This document shows positions 31,731-37,971 of a DNA stretch of 37,971 nucleotides, piece after piece. How positions within the stretch are numbered: the stretch's first letter is position 1; the number at the start of each line of letters is the position of its first letter. The position numbers and the translations under genes are program-made. The notes beneath the pieces were generated by a model. That model worked only from the letters and a program-made list of their open reading frames with translations, made no database searches and was not told where the DNA came from. The stretch is from Flavobacteriales bacterium (GTDB taxonomy: Bacteria; Bacteroidota; Bacteroidia; Flavobacteriales_D; Crocinitomicaceae): contig CANHOA010000028.1 in NCBI GenBank assembly GCA_947462255.1, positions 1-37,971 on the forward strand, given 5' to 3'.

Positions 31731-32369
31731 TTATTCTTTCCAGAAAGTATCTTTAATGAAAAAGACTGTATCTATAAAGTAATGCAAACCTTCCCGAGTG
31801 AGGACATTTTCATCATGAAGATCTTCAATGATGATTCCGATATTTTTATTAACGTAATCGTTGTTTTTAATTGTTTCAAATCCATTTGAGTAAAGAAACT
31901 CCTTCACTAAGTTTAAATCTGTAGGTTCTGTTATTTCTACAAATTGCTGTTCAACAACTGCAAACAATTGATCATTTTCTTTTGTAAATCCGTTTAATTT
32001 GTATGCTGTATCCTCAAAAAAATAGTTATGCAAAAGCAAATTGTAAAAATAATCTATCCAGCTTTCGTAATAAATTGAGTCATTTAGTTTTAATACAGAA
32101 TTGGAATCCTTTAAATAAACTTTTTGCTCAGCTCCTTCACTTACATATTTAGTGAAATCAATATTCTTGAGCCACAATTCTTTCTTAGTGATGTAAAGTT
32201 CTAGACTCTGCTTTTCTTGTTTTTTGAAGAGCTTTGTTCCTTTAATATCTGTGCTTGTTTCTTGGCTTTTTCTAAGGTAACTGGCGATTGCTTGGATAGC
32301 TTCTCCATTCCTAACTTCGCTCTTTCCTGAAAGGACATCATATAGTTTTGTCTTAAGTTCGTTTAACAT
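31731..32369 (-). CDS. Polyvalent-protein-kinase-domain-like protein
   Basis: 212 residues from the ATG at 32369; the six in-frame residues upstream are not needed. YVSEGAEQKVYLKDSNSVLKLNDSIYYESWIDYFYNLLLHNYFF, AVVEQQFVEITEPTDLNLVKEFL, NNDYVNKNIGIIIEDLHDENVL and HYFIDTVFF resemble the putative polyvalent protein kinase domain that occurs in phage and conjugative-element polyvalent proteins. EDLHDENVL would be the catalytic HxDxN-like loop and FIDTVFF a DFG-like position. It is probably a small stand-alone kinase-like protein of mobile-element origin. It is a single-gene cassette between S9 and S8. Confidence 0.6.
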   Translation of the reverse strand: MLNELKTKLYDVLSGKSEVRNGEAIQAIASYLRKSQETSTDIKGTKLFKKQEKQSLELYITKKELWLKNIDFTKYVSEGAEQKVYLKDSNSVLKLNDSIYYESWIDYFYNLLLHNYFFEDTAYKLNGFTKENDQLFAVVEQQFVEITEPTDLNLVKEFLYSNGFETIKNNDYVNKNIGIIIEDLHDENVLTREGLHYFIDTVFFIKDTFWKE

Positions 32370-32427
32370 TAAAGCAAATATAAACAATCTGTTTTATTCG
32401 CGAGTATTGTCCGATATTATAAATCAT

Positions 32428-32506
32428 CTATAACGGTTTGCAGTAGGCGATGTGGCGCTTTCTTTCGAGTATGTTTGTGCGCCATATTGCTTACTGCGTG
32501 TTATGG
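32428..32506 (-). other. attC-like site S8 (79 bp)
   Basis: CTATAAC at 32428-32434 and GTTATGG at 32500-32506 frame a long imperfect hairpin: GCAGTAGGCGATGTGGCGC pairs with GCGCCATATTGCTTACTGC over 19 positions, with a few G-T pairs. The right box is 7 bases from the stop at 32514. This is the cleanest hairpin of the set. Confidence 0.7.
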
Positions 32507-32513
32507 GTATTGT

Positions 32514-32900
32514 TTATTCAAAGTGAATGCATGTTTTAATTCTCATTTTTTGGTTGCAATTTTTTCCGTTTGTAATTGCAGGAGTCCATTTTTCTAATTT
32601 TGAAACATCATCAACCAAAATATAACAACTTTGTCCATTAATCACACATTCTAAGTTATACTCTGCCACCGTTCCGTCGCTAAGAATAATGATATTGTAA
32701 TAAAACGCACTACTGGGGTCAAAACAATCTGGTAATTCATTTTGACGATTATCCAGAAGAACATTTAGTAATTCATGTATTTTAAATGGTGGTTGTGCTT
32801 CTTCATCAGGATAATTGCAAAATATCAACGAATCAACTTCTTGTGCGCTTCCTATTAAAGGAAAAATTACAAAACAAATTATATTAATTAAGTGTCTCAT
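32514..32900 (-). CDS. Small secreted protein with TonB-C-like end
   Basis: 128 residues with a signal peptide (MRHLINIICFVIFPLIGSAQ). The second half, IIILSDGTVAEYNLECVINGQSC...LEKWTPAITNGKNCNQKMRIKTCIHFE, follows the TonB C-terminal domain pattern (DGTV...W.PA..NGK......I.F), with extra cysteines likely to form disulfides. There is no membrane anchor, so it is not a functional energy transducer by itself. It is a single-gene cassette between S8 and S7. Function unknown. Confidence 0.6.
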   Translation of the reverse strand: MRHLINIICFVIFPLIGSAQEVDSLIFCNYPDEEAQPPFKIHELLNVLLDNRQNELPDCFDPSSAFYYNIIILSDGTVAEYNLECVINGQSCYILVDDVSKLEKWTPAITNGKNCNQKMRIKTCIHFE

Positions 32901-32916
32901 ACGTTGTTTTTAATTA

Positions 32917-33051
32917 CCCATATCGGTTTGCTGCTTGGCGCTCGACCCGCCGATTTAATAGATTCGTCTCTCCGAAGATAAAGTTATTTTCTTTCAAATT
33001 CATTGTTGTTCGAAGCAAGATCGTCGGCATGTAGCCAAACCAGTGTTAGCA
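32917..33051 (-). other. attC-like site S7 (135 bp)
   Basis: The left block ATCGGTTTGCTGCTTGGCG begins after a degenerate box (CCCATAT). The right block GCCAAACCAGTGTTAGCAAA has GTTAGCA at 33045-33051, 4 bases from the stop at 33056. GCTTGGC and GCCAAAC, and GCCGAT and ATCGTCGGC, can pair across the site. Confidence 0.6.
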
Positions 33052-33055
33052 AACG

Positions 33056-33931
33056 TCACCTTTTATAATAAATTTCCGCCCAAAATCCTAAGTCTACAAT
33101 TGCTTTAATCCAATCACCCTCAGGCGCTTCCCTGTAAAAACTTTTTGATTTTAAAAAAGCTGATTTAAAAAATAATCCTTCTAAATTTTGATTTTCAATC
33201 AATTCAACTGATAAGAAACAATCCTCTTTTATATAAATATTTAGCTCGGAAACATCGATTGTTATTTTTTCATTTTTTGGTTTGTCGAAATAATAGATTG
33301 GTTCTGATAGTTTACTCTTATTTGGAAGACCATCTTTCAAATCATAAAGATTTACTCTAAATTTTATTGAATCATTAGCAGTTTTTTCTAAATTATCCAC
33401 ACGCGAATCATTTTTACTTTTTTTATTGTAAATAATATTAAAATTTAGACTTTTAATCTGCCCTTTTCTTTTCTTATTGTATTTTATCAATGTTCCCATT
33501 TCTGCCCCAAGTTTTCTGTTTTGAAAGCCAGCGATTATCATAGATGTTTTCACATTATTCCCAGAAATCAATAATCTACTTTTTCCTGCTGTAACTACCA
33601 CTTCTTCGATAGCTTGGATTTTTTGAGTTAGTTCAATTTTGATTGACTTTTGATTGATGAAATACGATTTACAATGCCAAATCAAAAAATCAATACTTTC
33701 ATAATTTGGAGCTGATATCCTTAATGTATCCTGATCCGAAAAATTAGAAATGTCGAGTGAAAAATTTCCGTCATAATCAGTAATTGCACCTTTGTTTTTG
33801 TGTAAAATTCCAATTCTTGCGTAACTAATTGGGTTTCGTGTTTCGAAAGAAACAATTTGACCAGAAAAAATTTGTGATATTGAGTAATGATTTATTAAAA
33901 GAACAATATATATTAAACAGCATTTTTTCAT
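33056..33931 (-). CDS. Secreted carboxypeptidase-regulatory-like domain protein
   Basis: 291 residues. The signal peptide (MKKCCLIYIVLLINHYSISQ) leads straight into a CarboxypepD_reg-like beta-sandwich at about 22-115: FSGQIVSFETRNPISYARIGILHKNKGAITDYDGNFSLDIS, then DTLRISAPNYES, ending in EEVVVTAG. In TonB-dependent receptors this domain precedes the plug, but here the rest (about 120-291) is not a barrel and ends in DLGFWAEIYYKR. It is probably periplasmic or surface-located. Function unknown. It is a single-gene cassette between S7 and S6. Confidence 0.7.
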   Translation of the reverse strand: MKKCCLIYIVLLINHYSISQIFSGQIVSFETRNPISYARIGILHKNKGAITDYDGNFSLDISNFSDQDTLRISAPNYESIDFLIWHCKSYFINQKSIKIELTQKIQAIEEVVVTAGKSRLLISGNNVKTSMIIAGFQNRKLGAEMGTLIKYNKKRKGQIKSLNFNIIYNKKSKNDSRVDNLEKTANDSIKFRVNLYDLKDGLPNKSKLSEPIYYFDKPKNEKITIDVSELNIYIKEDCFLSVELIENQNLEGLFFKSAFLKSKSFYREAPEGDWIKAIVDLGFWAEIYYKR

Positions 33932-33967
33932 AATATGTAGATCTATTCTAAGTTTACCTTATGCTCG

Positions 33968-34098
33968 TTTTAACGTTTTGCTAGCTAGAAGGAGTGGCCC
34001 TTTTCGGCTCGAATATAATTGCGGAGAACCAAACTTCCACTAACCGAAATATTCCTACGAAGCACTGAACCGCCAATTTCTTGTAGCGGCTGTTAGCG
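33968..34098 (-). other. attC-like site S6 (131 bp)
   Basis: Left TTTTAACGTTTTGCTAGC (33968-33985); right TAGCGGCTGTTAGCGGTA with GTTAGCG at 34092-34098. The gene stop at 34125 is 26 bases away, the largest gap in the array except at S10. Confidence 0.6.
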
Positions 34099-34124
34099 GT
34101 AATCTTTCCTTCTTCATCATCCTA

Positions 34125-34751
34125 TTAGTCATTATATGGGTCCATAAGTCCATTGGGGGTATGACCCTCTTTTTCTGTCAATTGCTTCTTGTTAAAACTT
34201 GTCACGATTTCATTTGAATAGATAAATTTATATTTGCTTAACATAAGTCTGTAACGAAGTTTTGTCTTAATTTTTCCTGCAAATTTTGGAACGTCAAAAG
34301 TCCAATATTCATTCTGTTTCAAATAGACATTATGATAACTATTGCCACACCAACTACTTGGCAAATATTCAATTGCTTGCCATTTGCCTCCATAAAAAAC
34401 TTCTGCAATTACATAAAGTCTGCTGTCAGAAGCTTCAAGTTGCACAATTGTGTCTGTTTTGTTTGCTATGTATAGTTTGTAACCATTGTATTTGTCGTTA
34501 ATGGTGGTAGTTTGGGCTGTGTCAATTTTTAAGAATAGTCCACTATTAGTAATAGCTAAACTGTCATTTATCTTTTTGGGTAAATTTTTCGAACCACCAA
34601 ATCCGCCTAATGCTGTTGAGTCTATTATGCTTGATTTTGCATAAATGTTTCCTCGAAGCATAAAGTCTATGTTTAAATCTTTTTTTGATTGTCCAAATGT
34701 CGTTGAACTTAAAAGTAAAATAATTACCGTTGTCAATGTTGACCGTTTCAT
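34125..34751 (-). CDS. Secreted protein of unknown function
   Basis: 208 residues from the ATG at 34751 (MKRSTLTTVIILLLSSTTFGQ, a signal peptide). The frame is open upstream only because it crosses site S5, so the longer start is rejected. The mature chain is beta-rich: LYIANKTDTIVQLEASDSRLYVIAEVFYGGKWQAIEYLPSSWCGNSYHNVYLKQNEYWTFDVPKF has the look of an immunoglobulin-like or lipocalin-like sandwich and is seen in other Bacteroidota secreted orphans. No catalytic motif. It is a single-gene cassette between S6 and S5. Confidence 0.65.
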   Translation of the reverse strand: MKRSTLTTVIILLLSSTTFGQSKKDLNIDFMLRGNIYAKSSIIDSTALGGFGGSKNLPKKINDSLAITNSGLFLKIDTAQTTTINDKYNGYKLYIANKTDTIVQLEASDSRLYVIAEVFYGGKWQAIEYLPSSWCGNSYHNVYLKQNEYWTFDVPKFAGKIKTKLRYRLMLSKYKFIYSNEIVTSFNKKQLTEKEGHTPNGLMDPYND

Positions 34752-34772
34752 ATTGTGTTGTTTTACAATGAA

Positions 34773-34897
34773 TACCAACGTTTTGCAGCCTAGGCGATCA
34801 GCCCACTTTTCACAAAAACGTTTTTCAAAGATAAACATTCTTTTCACAAACTAAACGTTTGCAGAAGTATGATCGTGGCTGGCACTTGCTGTTAGCA
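34773..34897 (-). other. attC-like site S5 (125 bp), overlaps a stop codon
   Basis: Left TACCAACGTTTTGCAGCCTA (34773-34792), continuing into GGCGATCAGCCCAC; right GGCACTTGCTGTTAGCAGTTG with GTTAGCA at 34891-34897. The TAA of the gene at 34892 lies inside the right box, as often seen in integron cassettes. Confidence 0.65.
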
Positions 34898-35539
34898 GTT
34901 GCACGTATTTGTCTGGTTTATTAAATTTTCAAAACTTTTTGGAAGTGTCGCTCGTAAATTTCTAATGTAATCTTGGTCGTTTTGCGTTTTTAATTTTAAG
35001 AACTTTAATATCGTCCCAAAATATAACTTACAAAGTCTATTGTGATGCATAGTAATTGTTTCAGGATTTTTTTGAGAGATTTCTTGATTCAGAATCATTG
35101 CAAACTTAATGTTATAGAAATTTGTTCTTTCTTCAAGCCATATAGGTTTTTCTTGATGGGATCTTGGTCTATCTAATATTGGTTCAGCCCAAAATTTAAA
35201 TGCCCATGAAAATGTTTCATTAAATGAGCTAGTGTCTGGCGTGTACTCGCTAGTCATTGAACCAATATAAATAGATTCAACTTGTGATTTAAATTGTCTT
35301 ATTGTAGGGTCAATAATGATATTCTCGTACCCATTTACTGTAAGCCAAAAGTGTCGTATGCCGTTATAGTCTCCACCTGTCAACGAACAATGTATGTTGT
35401 TTATTTTCAAAAACAATAGTAAGGGAAAACATGCACAGAAACAAAGATTTTTTGGGCATTCATCACCTATTGTCGGCTCTGTGAACAATGCCACTTTTTT
35501 TCGAATGTTTTCTTTTGAATCTTCTGTCATGTTTTGCAT
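34892..35539 (-). CDS. Papain/transglutaminase-fold-like protein
   Basis: 215 residues (ATG at 35539; a second ATG three codons on is possible). A cysteine-protease-like order of residues is visible: Cys in NLCFCACFPLLLFLK, His in GIRHFWLTVNG and Asp in IIIDPTIRQF. This is how transglutaminase-like and McjB-like papain folds are laid out, but which Cys is catalytic is unclear. The rest (RSHQEKPIWLEERTNFYNIKFAMIL...) is helical. No signal peptide, so cytosolic. The stop codon is part of the attC-like box of S5. It is a single-gene cassette; its substrate is unknown. Confidence 0.55.
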   Translation of the reverse strand: MQNMTEDSKENIRKKVALFTEPTIGDECPKNLCFCACFPLLLFLKINNIHCSLTGGDYNGIRHFWLTVNGYENIIIDPTIRQFKSQVESIYIGSMTSEYTPDTSSFNETFSWAFKFWAEPILDRPRSHQEKPIWLEERTNFYNIKFAMILNQEISQKNPETITMHHNRLCKLYFGTILKFLKLKTQNDQDYIRNLRATLPKSFENLINQTNTCNC

Positions 35540-35566
35540 TTTGTTGTATTGATATTTTCGGCTTAC

Positions 35567-35699
35567 CGATAATGTTTTTGGGCTTGGCGAAGGTGGGGAT
35601 TAAAAAGTACTAAAGTTCAAATTTAGCACAAAAGCTAATAGAAAGTACAAATGTTCAATTAAGCACAAAAGCCCCACTTTTGCCAAACCCATGTTAGCG
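35567..35699 (-). other. attC-like site S4 (133 bp) with an internal direct repeat
   Basis: The long stem GGGCTTGGCGAAGGTGGGG pairs with CCCCACTTTTGCCAAACCC; right box GTTAGCG at 35693-35699, 11 bases from the stop at 35711. The loop holds two similar units of about 32 and 31 bases (35604-35635 and 35642-35672), both starting AAAGTAC and ending AGCACAAAAGC. Confidence 0.65.
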
Positions 35700-35710
35700 G
35701 TTCGGGCTTT

Positions 35711-36214
35711 TTACGCATATTGATAAGGTTCTTTGTCAAGTGTGATTTGTCTAACATTCTCCAATGCTTGTTTCATATATTTTCTCCAAAATGTCTTGGT
35801 AAAAATCCAATTTATAGGATAAAGCAAAACATTATTTGAATAAAGTGTATAAGTGTATTCAATCAAGATTTTATCTTTTTCTATTTCGGTTGTCTGCCAC
35901 TCGCCAACAAATTTGTAAAAACTTAACATCCACGCTTGAAATTGGTTAATTTCTATTTTCCAATACTTGTCTTCAATTCGTTCAACTACATTGTCAACCG
36001 AACCGAATCCTCCTTTATGTGTCAATGATTTTTCAACAAATACTTTTTTACTAGAACCTATCTTTCCCCAATTTTCGTCTTCCGTGCAATGTGTAACTTT
36101 TGGCATCATTCCATATCCCGTGTGAACTTTCGTTACATCACAAAGCATAGGCGATTTGAATGCTCTTTGCAATGAGCAATTAAAGGTTGTCGATATTTTT
36201 ACTTTCGTTTCCAT
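35711..36214 (-). CDS. SRPBCC (START/Bet v1-like) family protein
   Basis: 167 residues. KVKISTTFNCSLQRAFKSPMLCDVTKVHTGYGMMP is the first strand and helix of an SRPBCC hydrophobic-ligand-binding fold; VVERIEDKYWKIEINQF, GEWQTTEIEKDKILIEYTYTLYS and the long C-terminal helix (FWRKYMKQALENVRQI) complete it. Members bind lipids, or act as polyketide cyclases or polyketide-like ligand carriers; here the ligand is unknown. No signal peptide. It is a single-gene cassette between S4 and S3. Confidence 0.75.
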   Translation of the reverse strand: METKVKISTTFNCSLQRAFKSPMLCDVTKVHTGYGMMPKVTHCTEDENWGKIGSSKKVFVEKSLTHKGGFGSVDNVVERIEDKYWKIEINQFQAWMLSFYKFVGEWQTTEIEKDKILIEYTYTLYSNNVLLYPINWIFTKTFWRKYMKQALENVRQITLDKEPYQYA

Positions 36215-36271
36215 TATTTCTGCTTTATGTCTTTGTCGTTTGTTGTGAACAATGTCGTTTCTTAGCCTGAC

Positions 36272-36404
36272 CGCTAACGGTTGAGGGCTTGGCGAAGGTG
36301 GCGATTTTTACCACTGAACTTCAAACGGAAAACTGCATTTCAAATATACGATAAACTGTCTTACGAAGGACGAACTCGCCACTTTTGGGTAGGTGCTGTT
36401 AGCA
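36272..36404 (-). other. attC-like site S3 (133 bp)
   Basis: Left CGCTAACGGTTGAGGGCTTG (36272-36291), then GCGAAGGTGGCGA; right TCGCCACTTTTGGGTAGGTG, then CTGTTAGCA (GTTAGCA 36398-36404). GGTGGCGA pairs with TCGCCACT. It shares GGGCTTGGCGAAGGTGG with S4 and has the same length. It lies 8 bases from the stop at 36413. Confidence 0.7.
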
Positions 36405-36412
36405 GTTGTGCA

Positions 36413-37156
36413 TTATTTCCGTTTTATCATTGACTTCTCCCTAGTATTAACAATTATAATCCAAGAAAATAAACATATTCCGAAAATTATATAACGTGTT
36501 TGATTGTCAAACGAGTTTGACATTAATGGAGAAAATGTCAAAATGCTACCTATTAAATGAAAGCATGCACTTGCAAATACTGATTTGGTTTTTTCGGCAA
36601 TAGCACCAATTCCCCAACTAGCAAAAACAAGTATTCCGAAAAATTTTAATTCGTAAAATACTGTTGTTTCGGTTGATATAAAACTTAAGTGCCATAAATA
36701 CCAAAATGAGCCAATTATTATAGCCCTCAAAAATGGTTTGAGATTCGCAAATTCATTTTGTAAAAAACCACGCCAGCCAAATTCTTCAAATATTGCGTAT
36801 AATGTTAAAGAAGTACCAACTATAAAGCCATAGTAATGTCTATTTAAATTTTGGTCATTATTTGCGCCAAAAATTGTAAACAACAATATTGGTATAATTA
36901 CCATTATTAAGCTTTTTGTTTTTTTTAAACCTAAAAAAGTAATGTCGCTTTTTTTCTTTATTGTTGTCAAAACAATAGTCGCAGCGGTAATTGGCCCAAT
37001 ACCCTCGAGTATCGATTTTATTACAATTGTCAACCCATATGGCAAAGTCATTTTATTGTACCAATCAAATAGTCCAAGTCTAAATACTCCAGACAATGTC
37101 GTAGCGATGATGAAATAAATTATTACATGAAACCAAGTTTGTTTCTTTATTGTCAT
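36413..37156 (-). CDS. CPBP-family intramembrane metalloprotease (Abi-like)
   Basis: 247 residues with about seven membrane helices. The CPBP (CAAX protease and bacteriocin-processing, Abi) motifs are clear: EEFGWRG at 124-130 and FWYLWHLSF at 151-159 with catalytic His156. Later helices (about 170-240) complete the core, and a basic tail (REKSMIKRK) ends it. Members are glutamate/zinc intramembrane proteases tied to bacteriocin immunity or stress. As a single-gene cassette between S3 and S2 it could be a defence or immunity passenger, but that is inference. Confidence 0.88.
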   Translation of the reverse strand: MTIKKQTWFHVIIYFIIATTLSGVFRLGLFDWYNKMTLPYGLTIVIKSILEGIGPITAATIVLTTIKKKSDITFLGLKKTKSLIMVIIPILLFTIFGANNDQNLNRHYYGFIVGTSLTLYAIFEEFGWRGFLQNEFANLKPFLRAIIIGSFWYLWHLSFISTETTVFYELKFFGILVFASWGIGAIAEKTKSVFASACFHLIGSILTFSPLMSNSFDNQTRYIIFGICLFSWIIIVNTREKSMIKRK

Positions 37157-37181
37157 ACTGTGTTTTGTCTTTATGCATTAC

Positions 37182-37270
37182 TGCTAACGTTTTGCGTGCA
37201 GGCGATCGTAACCCTGTGTTGTCCCGAAGCTTCGGGACGGCAAGGCAATATTGCTTGCACGCTGTAAGCG
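37182..37270 (-). other. attC-like site S2 (89 bp) with palindromic apex
   Basis: Left TGCTAACGTTTTGCGTGC (37182-37199), then AGGCGATCG; right GCTTGCACGCTGTAAGCGG (GTAAGCG at 37264-37270). GCGTGCA-type and TGCACGC-type arms pair. The apex is the 18-base palindrome GTCCCGAAGCTTCGGGAC. The right box is 10 bases from the stop at 37281. Confidence 0.7.
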
Positions 37271-37280
37271 GTATGTACAT

Positions 37281-37706
37281 TTAGGTATCTATGTTAAATT
37301 TTTCTATGTTAAATTCTAGGCTGTAATCTTCATCAAGATTCTCAACATCTTGTAATTCTAATTTAAGTATCCGATAAAACTTTCGCTCAGGATTAATTCC
37401 CAAAGTGAATATTTCATTTTTTATCAATGTGTTTAAATGAAAAACCGGTTGAACTTGGTAAGGGTCAACTAGTAAATGTATAGGGAACTGATTTTTTCTT
37501 TCATCAATGAAGCATCCTTGTTGGGCATTGAAAACAACATATTTCAGCTCAGCGGTTAGTTTAACCTTTGAAATGAAAATAGTCCATTCGTTTTCAAAAT
37601 TCTTTTGGGATGTTACGAAAGCACTATGTATCAGTAAAGAGCTGTCTTCAGAATTCAATTTGAATTCCAATTTAGGATTTTCTTTATTTAGTTTAATTTG
37701 TTCCAA
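37281..37706 (-). CDS. Hypothetical protein (cassette orphan)
   Basis: 141 residues, no signal peptide, no membrane segment. MEQIKLNKENPKLEFKLNSEDSSLLIHSAFVTSQKNF and YVVFNAQQGCFIDERKNQFPIHLL suggest an alpha/beta protein with several strands, and the tail is acidic (DVENLDEDYSLEFNIEKFNIDT). I recognise no family. It is the first cassette of the array, between S1 and S2, with its start 27 bases after the S1 left box and its stop 10 bases from the S2 right box. Confidence 0.6.
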   Translation of the reverse strand: MEQIKLNKENPKLEFKLNSEDSSLLIHSAFVTSQKNFENEWTIFISKVKLTAELKYVVFNAQQGCFIDERKNQFPIHLLVDPYQVQPVFHLNTLIKNEIFTLGINPERKFYRILKLELQDVENLDEDYSLEFNIEKFNIDT

Positions 37707-37733
37707 TCTTATACTGTGTTTTTATTGTATTAC

Positions 37734-37821
37734 CGCTAACGGTTTGCGTGTAGGCGATGTTGCCCTGTGTTGTCCCGAACCTTCGGGACGGCAGGGTTAT
37801 GGCGCTTGCACGCTGTTAGGT
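37734..37821 (-). other. attC-like site S1 (88 bp), first site of the array
   Basis: CGCTAAC (37734-37740) and GTTAGGT (37815-37821) match RYYYAAC/GTTRRRY closely. GCGTG pairs with CACGC, CCCTG with CAGGG, and GTCCCGAA-CC-TTCGGGAC forms the apex. Unequal spacers beside the terminal boxes (GGTTT against one T) recall the unpaired spacer of attC. It lies 13 bases from the stop of the T9SS gene. Confidence 0.75.
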
Positions 37822-37834
37822 GCTGCCCTTCTTC

Positions 37835-37971
37835 TCATTGTTTCACTAGTTTAATTGTTCTATTGTCAATTCTAAGGAAATAAAGACCATTTGTTAAGTA
37901 AGAAAAATCCTGCTGTTCAATATTTTTACCTATCCAGATAACTTGACCAAAATAATTGATAAGCGTGAAAT
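37835..37971 (-). CDS. T9SS-sorted protein, C-terminal fragment (runs off right edge)
   Basis: 45 codons end at a TGA (37837-37835): INYFGQVIWIGKNIEQQ, then DFSYLTNGLYFLRIDN, then RTIKLVKQ. This is the end of a type A sorting domain, so the full protein is probably exported and cell-surface attached. Its main part lies beyond the window. It is the last non-cassette gene before the array, with site S1 beginning 13 bases after its stop, so it takes the place an integron's attI would normally hold. Confidence 0.75.
   Translation of the reverse strand, partial: FTLINYFGQVIWIGKNIEQQDFSYLTNGLYFLRIDNRTIKLVKQ

Noticed and set aside
37080..37280. Open frame of 66 codons on the minus strand
   Set aside because: It is a translation of attC-like site S2 and the start of the CPBP gene; its sequence has no protein character.
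27411..37821. CRISPR array as an explanation for the regularly spaced repeats
   Set aside because: The repeats are 80-135 bp, variable and palindromic, and are separated by whole genes; there are no short uniform spacers and no cas genes.

Overview
The window reads as chromosome of a low-GC Bacteroidota, most likely a Flavobacteriales or Crocinitomicaceae relative. The reasons are: at least seven proteins (counting the partial one at the right edge and one C-terminal remnant) end in a type IX secretion (T9SS) type A sorting domain (PNP motif, then GxYxxxI near the C-terminus); start-proximal boxes fit the Bacteroidota -7 element TAnnTTTG; Shine-Dalgarno sequences are rare; and housekeeping genes have family-typical Bacteroidota sequences.

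Layout. 1-2800: a partial lipoprotein gene, a fused S-adenosylmethionine decarboxylase/spermidine synthase gene coupled to slyD, and tRNA-Asn. 2800-5400: a decaying repeat zone with three tRNA-Asn relics carrying 16-base palindromes, two GIY-YIG nuclease ORFs, a frameshifted DUF1016 nuclease and a methylase-like remnant. 5500-11500: an XRE regulator, a LamG T9SS protein, a TonB-C protein, an M43 metalloprotease, a small membrane protein and proline dehydrogenase. 11500-18750: a tightly coupled minus-strand operon, thiolase > lipoprotein > DUF5723 barrel > beta-propeller > beta-helix. 18900-24750: an alkB remnant, DoxX, a multicopper oxidase/redoxin pair, an arsR-DUF6428-arsC cluster without a pump, and a transglutaminase-like lipoprotein. 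24950-27400: a T9SS remnant, an SDR/MIase pair and an acyltransferase.

The most unusual part is 27.4-37.8 kb. Here thirteen cassette units, all on the minus strand, are separated by structured, imperfectly palindromic spacers of about 80-135 bp. The spacers share terminal boxes: YGCTAACG or variants on the left, and GTTAGSD/GTTATGS on the right (plus strand). Gene stop codons lie 4-26 bases from, or inside, the right box. Start codons lie about 16-78 bases past the left box. This is the geometry of integron gene cassettes with attC sites (RYYYAAC...GTTRRRY). No integrase is present in the window, so the array is called a putative integrase-less cassette array (CALIN-like). The cargo is diverse: a ParD/ParE toxin-antitoxin pair, a CPBP membrane protease, SRPBCC, a polyvalent-kinase-like protein, a TIMP/NTR-like protein, a GDSL-PKD-T9SS protein and several secreted orphans. 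It starts directly after a T9SS gene at the right edge.

A second theme is a family of short palindromes (6-7 bp arms around a 2-base centre). They sit in the tRNA relics, in the loops of two attC-like sites and in one intergenic repeat.

All function calls come from reading the sequence. No database search or folding software was used.
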